NCBI GenBank assembly: GCA_005789975.1
Contig: SXWC01000125.1
Coordinates: 1-9,330, forward strand
Length of the DNA: 9,330 nt
Source: Planctomycetaceae bacterium
GTDB taxonomy: Bacteria > Planctomycetota > Planctomycetia > Pirellulales > UBA1268
Reading direction: 5' to 3'
Shown: one piece after another, positions 6,652 to 9,330 of the stretch
Position numbering within the stretch: the stretch's first letter is position 1
Layout: the number at the start of each line of letters is the position of its first letter
The notes under the pieces: generated by a model
What the model was told of the DNA's origin: nothing
Database searches by the model: none
What the model saw: only the letters and a program-made list of their open reading frames with translations
Translations under genes and position numbers: made by a program

Positions 6652-8436
6652 TCAGCCGCCGCCCGCCAGCCAGGCGTCGGCCCAGGTGCGGACGTGCTCG
6701 ACACCCTTGCGGTGGCAGAAGTCGCCGAGCGTCTCGTTCGCCAGCCGCTCCGTCTTGAAGAAGGCGAGCACTGCCGTGATCTCGCGGGCCAGGTCCTCGA
6801 ACGGCACGACGTCCTTGTAGTGCTCGTTGAGCCGGTCGCCCAGCAGGCGGCCGCCGAGGAAGATCGTGTACTTGCCGGCCGTCCGGCCCACGATGCCGAT
6901 GTCGGAGTTGTAGGGGCGGGCGCAGGCGTTGGGGCAACCGGTCATTCGCAGCGTGAAGGCCTCGTGTGAGAGGCCGAGCTTGGCCACTTCGGGCTCGAGA
7001 GTGTCGATCAGGCCGGGCAACACCCGCTCGCTCTCGGCGACCGCGAGTCCGCAGGTCGGCAGGGCGACGCAGGCCATGCTCCAGCGGCGGATCGTGCTGA
7101 TCTCCTCGGAGGTCTTCACGCCATGGGCATGGAGAATCTCCGCGATCCGCTCCCGATCGGTGATCGCCAGGTCGGTGAAGAGCAGGCTCTGATGGGCCGT
7201 GATCCGCACGCCGGGCCTCAGATCGCGGAGGATCCGTCGCAGGGCGTTCTTGAGCCTGAAGTGGCCGGTGTCATGGACGCGGCCGTTCTCGATGTTCAAA
7301 CCGTAGAAATACTTCCCGTCTCCCTGCGGATGCCAGCCGATGTGGTCGTCGAAACCGTGGACATCCGCCGGATGGCAGGGGGCGAGCGGCTTGCCGAAAT
7401 ACTCCTCGACCTTCGCCCTGAAGGCGTCGAGGCCCATGGTGTGAATGGTGTACTTGAGCCGCGCGACCTTACGGTCGGAGCGGTTGCCGTAGTCACGCTG
7501 CACCTTGACGATCGCCTCCGCGATCCCGCAGACGTCCTCGGGCGGCACGAAGCCGAGCCGCTTGGCGAGCGCCGGAAAGGTCTTGGCGGCGCTCGGTGTC
7601 ACGCCCATGCCGCCGCCGGCCAGGACGTTGTAGCCGAGGATTTTCCCGTGCTCGTGGATCGTGAGGAAGCCGAGGTCGTTGGCATAGACATCGACGCAGT
7701 TGTCTTCGGGCAGCGCGAACGCCGTCTTGAACTTCCGGGGAAGGTAGGTGCGGCCGTAGATCGGCTCGACGTCCTTCGATCCCGGGGCGATGTCCTTGTC
7801 GCCGGAGGTGCCGCCGGCGAGGGTCTTCTCGCCGGTGTCGGGATCGGTGAGCCAGATCTCATAGTAGGCACGTGTTCGCGGGGCGAGGTGCCGGGCGAGG
7901 GTGTCAACCGTCGCCTGCATCTCGTCGCGGACCGGATCGCCGTGGATTGGCGCCGGGCAACACATGATGTTGCGCTCCACGTCGCCGCAGGCCGCCAGAG
8001 TGGTCATCTGGTTGACGTGGACCCGCTGCATGAACCCTCTGAGATCGCCTTTCACCACCCCGTGATGCTGGATGGCCTGACGGGTGGTGAGCCGGATCGT
8101 GCCGTTGCCCAGCTCGTCGCCCATGTCCATCGCCGACAGGAGTTGCTCGGCCGTGAGCTTTCCGCCGGGCACGCAGGTGCGGATCATGAAAGAGATCTCG
8201 CGCTGGCTCTTCGCGCCATCCCGTGCCTTGCGGGCCTCCCGGTCGTCCTGCTGGTAGGTGCCGTGATTCTTGAGCAGTTGCACGCTCGCCTTGCCAAAGC
8301 CGGGATTGGCGTCGGCGAGTTCCTGCGGGATGTCTCCCTTGAGGTAGTTGCTCGCGGTCTTCGCGACCTCCACGGCCGATGGTTTCGCCGCGGCGGCGGT
8401 CGGGGATGCGGAGTCGGTCGGGTCTGCGTCGGCCAT
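6652..8436 (-). CDS. sir: Assimilatory sulfite reductase, siroheme/4Fe-4S hemoprotein
   Basis: The 594-residue enzyme reduces sulfite to sulfide with six electrons in cytoplasmic sulfur assimilation. It shows duplicated ferredoxin-like half-domains: a first half with RLTTRQAIQHHGV at 115-127 and ACGDVERN at 149-156, and a second half with the four cluster-ligand cysteines at about 456, 462 (C-V-A-L-P-T-C), 501 and 505 (TGCPNAC). The last of these bridges [4Fe-4S] and siroheme. TGCPNACARPYNSDIGIVG and the ACGDVERN block are of sulfite-reductase rather than nitrite-reductase type. No flavoprotein partner (CysJ) is in the window, so the electron donor (ferredoxin or NADPH flavoprotein) is undecided. 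The ATG at 8436 is preferred; an upstream in-frame start would lie inside the 67-bp repeat. Residues 1-20 are an Ala/Thr/Pro-rich leader not typical of the fold. No Shine-Dalgarno is seen. Confidence 0.93.
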   Translation of the reverse strand: MADADPTDSASPTAAAAKPSAVEVAKTASNYLKGDIPQELADANPGFGKASVQLLKNHGTYQQDDREARKARDGAKSQREISFMIRTCVPGGKLTAEQLLSAMDMGDELGNGTIRLTTRQAIQHHGVVKGDLRGFMQRVHVNQMTTLAACGDVERNIMCCPAPIHGDPVRDEMQATVDTLARHLAPRTRAYYEIWLTDPDTGEKTLAGGTSGDKDIAPGSKDVEPIYGRTYLPRKFKTAFALPEDNCVDVYANDLGFLTIHEHGKILGYNVLAGGGMGVTPSAAKTFPALAKRLGFVPPEDVCGIAEAIVKVQRDYGNRSDRKVARLKYTIHTMGLDAFRAKVEEYFGKPLAPCHPADVHGFDDHIGWHPQGDGKYFYGLNIENGRVHDTGHFRLKNALRRILRDLRPGVRITAHQSLLFTDLAITDRERIAEILHAHGVKTSEEISTIRRWSMACVALPTCGLAVAESERVLPGLIDTLEPEVAKLGLSHEAFTLRMTGCPNACARPYNSDIGIVGRTAGKYTIFLGGRLLGDRLNEHYKDVVPFEDLAREITAVLAFFKTERLANETLGDFCHRKGVEHVRTWADAWLAGGG

Positions 8437-8692
8437 GGTGCGTTCGGGGCTCGGAGAGGGCGGAATGTCGGGGACTGCCCGCACGGGAAAGGATAGGCGA
8501 TCGGGGGTTCGGGGGCGATATCGGCTCGCCCTTCCTGCGGTGCCCGGCCGGAGGCGACAGCGTCGCCTGCGGCCGGAGCGTGGACGGGCCATGGATGGCC
8601 GGTCACGCGTCAACTGGATCGCCGGACGCGATCACAGCCGGAGGCGACAGGGTCGCCTGCGGCCGGCGCGTGGACGGGCCATGGATGGCCGG
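8437..8692. other. 256-bp glnA-sulfite reductase intergenic region
   Basis: Both flanking genes read leftward. The right part (8547-8692) is occupied by two copies of a 67-bp structured repeat with a 23-bp unique spacer. The left part (8437-8546) would hold the sulfite reductase promoter; on the reverse strand TATCCT at about 8497-8492 is the nearest -10-like word, but no convincing -35 accompanies it. I see no riboswitch or known operator that I could defend, and no small ORF with coding character. Confidence 0.6.
8547..8613. repeat. 67-bp structured direct repeat, copy 1
   Basis: This copy matches 8637-8703 at 65 of 67 positions (differences at 8561 and 8577). It contains two inverted repeats. 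A large hairpin covers 8544-8576: 7 bp, one G-G mismatch, 7 bp, with a 3-base AGC loop. A second element, GGCCAT-GG-ATGGCC, lies at 8587-8600. Such compact paired palindromes resemble REP-type intergenic elements. The copy also carries a second version of the end of glnA (GAC GCG TGA on the reverse strand), so it may have arisen by duplication of the glnA 3' end. Confidence 0.9.
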
Positions 8693-8703
8693 TCACGCGT
8701 CAA
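8637..8703. repeat. 67-bp structured direct repeat, copy 2, overlapping glnA 3' end
   Basis: This is the right-hand copy, starting exactly 90 bp after copy 1. Its hairpin arms are AGGCGAC/GTCGCCT (8642-8648 and 8652-8658) with 4 further outer base pairs, so the outer stem is shorter than in copy 1; GGCCAT-GG-ATGGCC recurs at 8677-8690. The repeat runs through the glnA stop codon (8693-8695) and the final codons, so both hairpins lie immediately downstream of glnA and may protect or end its transcript. No T-run follows. Confidence 0.9.
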
Positions 8704-9330
8704 AATAGAGACAAAACTCATAAGGATGCGGCCGCAGCCGCATCGGGTCGATTTCCTTTTCCCGCTTCCACTTCAGCCAGGTCGTGATCACGTCCTGGGT
8801 GAAGACATCTCCCCGGAGCAGGAAGTCGGAGTCTTTCTCGAGCGCATCGAGCGCCTCGTCGAGCGAGGCCGGCGCCTTGGGCACGTTGGCCAACTCCTCC
8901 GGCGGCATGTCGTAGATGTCGCGGTCGAGCGGCTCTCCGGGGTGCATCTTGTTTTGGATGCCGTCGATCGCAGCCAGCAGGATCGCGGAGAAGGTCAGAT
9001 AGGGATTGCAGGTCGGATCGGGACAGCGAAACTCGACCCGCTTCGTCTTAGGGCTCGCGGAATACATCGGGATCCGACAGCTGGCCGAGCGGTTTCGCTG
9101 TGAATAGGCGAGGTTCACCGGGGCTTCGTAGCCGGGTACGAGCCGCTTGTAGCTGTTGGTGGTGGGATTCGAGATCGCAAGGATCGCCGGGGCGTGCCGG
9201 AGGATTCCGCCGATCGCGTGGATCGCCATTTCGGAGAGGCCGGCGTAGCCCGTGCCGGCGAAGAGGGGATGGCCGTCCTTCCAGAGCGAGATGTGGGTGT
9301 GCATGCCGGAGCCGTTGTCGCCGTAGATCG
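8693..9330 (-). CDS. glnA: Glutamine synthetase, type I, C-terminal part (5' end outside window)
   Basis: Glutamine synthetase condenses glutamate and ammonia with ATP in the cytoplasm. The frame is open to the window edge and encodes the last 212 or so residues. Visible are [17 protein letters not shown] (the catalytic-domain signature with the conserved active-site His of NGSGMH), [28 protein letters not shown] (the phosphate-binding Arg region), and [26 protein letters not shown] corresponds to the adenylylation-site segment NLYDLPPEE of enterobacterial GlnA; the tyrosine is conserved, so control by adenylylation is possible but not shown. The C-terminus ([13 protein letters not shown]) has the usual HPxEF ending. 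The final codons and stop lie inside a 67-bp repeat. It is upstream of the sulfite reductase gene on the same strand, 256 bp apart. Confidence 0.96.
   Translation of the reverse strand, partial: IYGDNGSGMHTHISLWKDGHPLFAGTGYAGLSEMAIHAIGGILRHAPAILAISNPTTNSYKRLVPGYEAPVNLAYSQRNRSASCRIPMYSASPKTKRVEFRCPDPTCNPYLTFSAILLAAIDGIQNKMHPGEPLDRDIYDMPPEELANVPKAPASLDEALDALEKDSDFLLRGDVFTQDVITTWLKWKREKEIDPMRLRPHPYEFCLYFDA

Noticed and set aside
6652..8436. Ferredoxin-nitrite reductase instead of sulfite reductase
   Set aside because: The ACGDVERN and TGCPNACARPY blocks match the sulfite-reductase type; plant-type nitrite reductases have SGMDNVRN and GCPNSCGQ-like segments instead.
7123..8496. 457-codon open frame on the + strand
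   Set aside because: It lies entirely antisense to the sulfite reductase, whose protein matches its family from end to end. Long antisense frames are expected where GC is this high.
8547..8703. CRISPR array
   Set aside because: Only two units, 67 bp long with a 23-bp spacer, overlapping a gene end and with no cas genes nearby.

Overview
The window is about 9.3 kb of very GC-rich bacterial DNA, gene-dense, with short intergenic gaps and strong G/C preference at third codon positions. Few genes have a good Shine-Dalgarno sequence. The protein content (a large GGHQPELFHP-type hypothetical protein, a Cys-rich exported protein, a long multi-domain GNAT protein, an assimilatory siroheme reductase beside glnA) fits a planctomycete, probably of the Pirellula-like lineages. 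That assignment is an inference from protein flavour and from memory, not from a database search or a marker gene. There are no RNA genes, CRISPR arrays, insertion sequences or prophage genes that I can support.

Layout. Positions 1-1304 hold two leftward genes: a sugar-phosphate-isomerase-like TIM-barrel protein (522-1304), then a cysteine-rich secreted protein cut by the window start (1-453). A short divergent gap (1305-1390) contains a perfect 16-bp tandem repeat. Positions 1391-6526 hold four rightward genes: a NIF3-like dinuclear-metal protein (1391-2179), a family 2 glycosyltransferase (2271-3020), a 556-residue protein with a remote BshC-like pattern (3075-4745), and a GNAT acetyltransferase with an Eis/MshD-like domain order and a long basic N-terminal tail (4796-6526). 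A convergent gap (6527-6651) with inverted repeats separates these from a leftward pair: glnA (8693 to the window end, 5'-truncated) followed by a siroheme sulfite reductase (6652-8436).

How the genes fit together. glnA and the sulfite reductase place nitrogen and sulfur assimilation side by side, but the 256-bp gap between them suggests separate transcription units. That gap carries the most structured non-coding DNA in the window: two 67-bp direct repeats (65/67 identical, 90 bp apart), each holding two inverted repeats, with the right-hand copy running across the glnA stop codon. In the rightward group, the adjacency of a glycosyltransferase, a protein with BshC-like motif spacing and a two-GNAT protein recalls enzyme classes used to make glycoside thiols (bacillithiol, mycothiol). 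No deacetylase or GT4 enzyme is present, so this is only a hypothesis. Most of the window looks like ordinary chromosomal housekeeping and lineage-specific genes; I see no defence system or mobile element.
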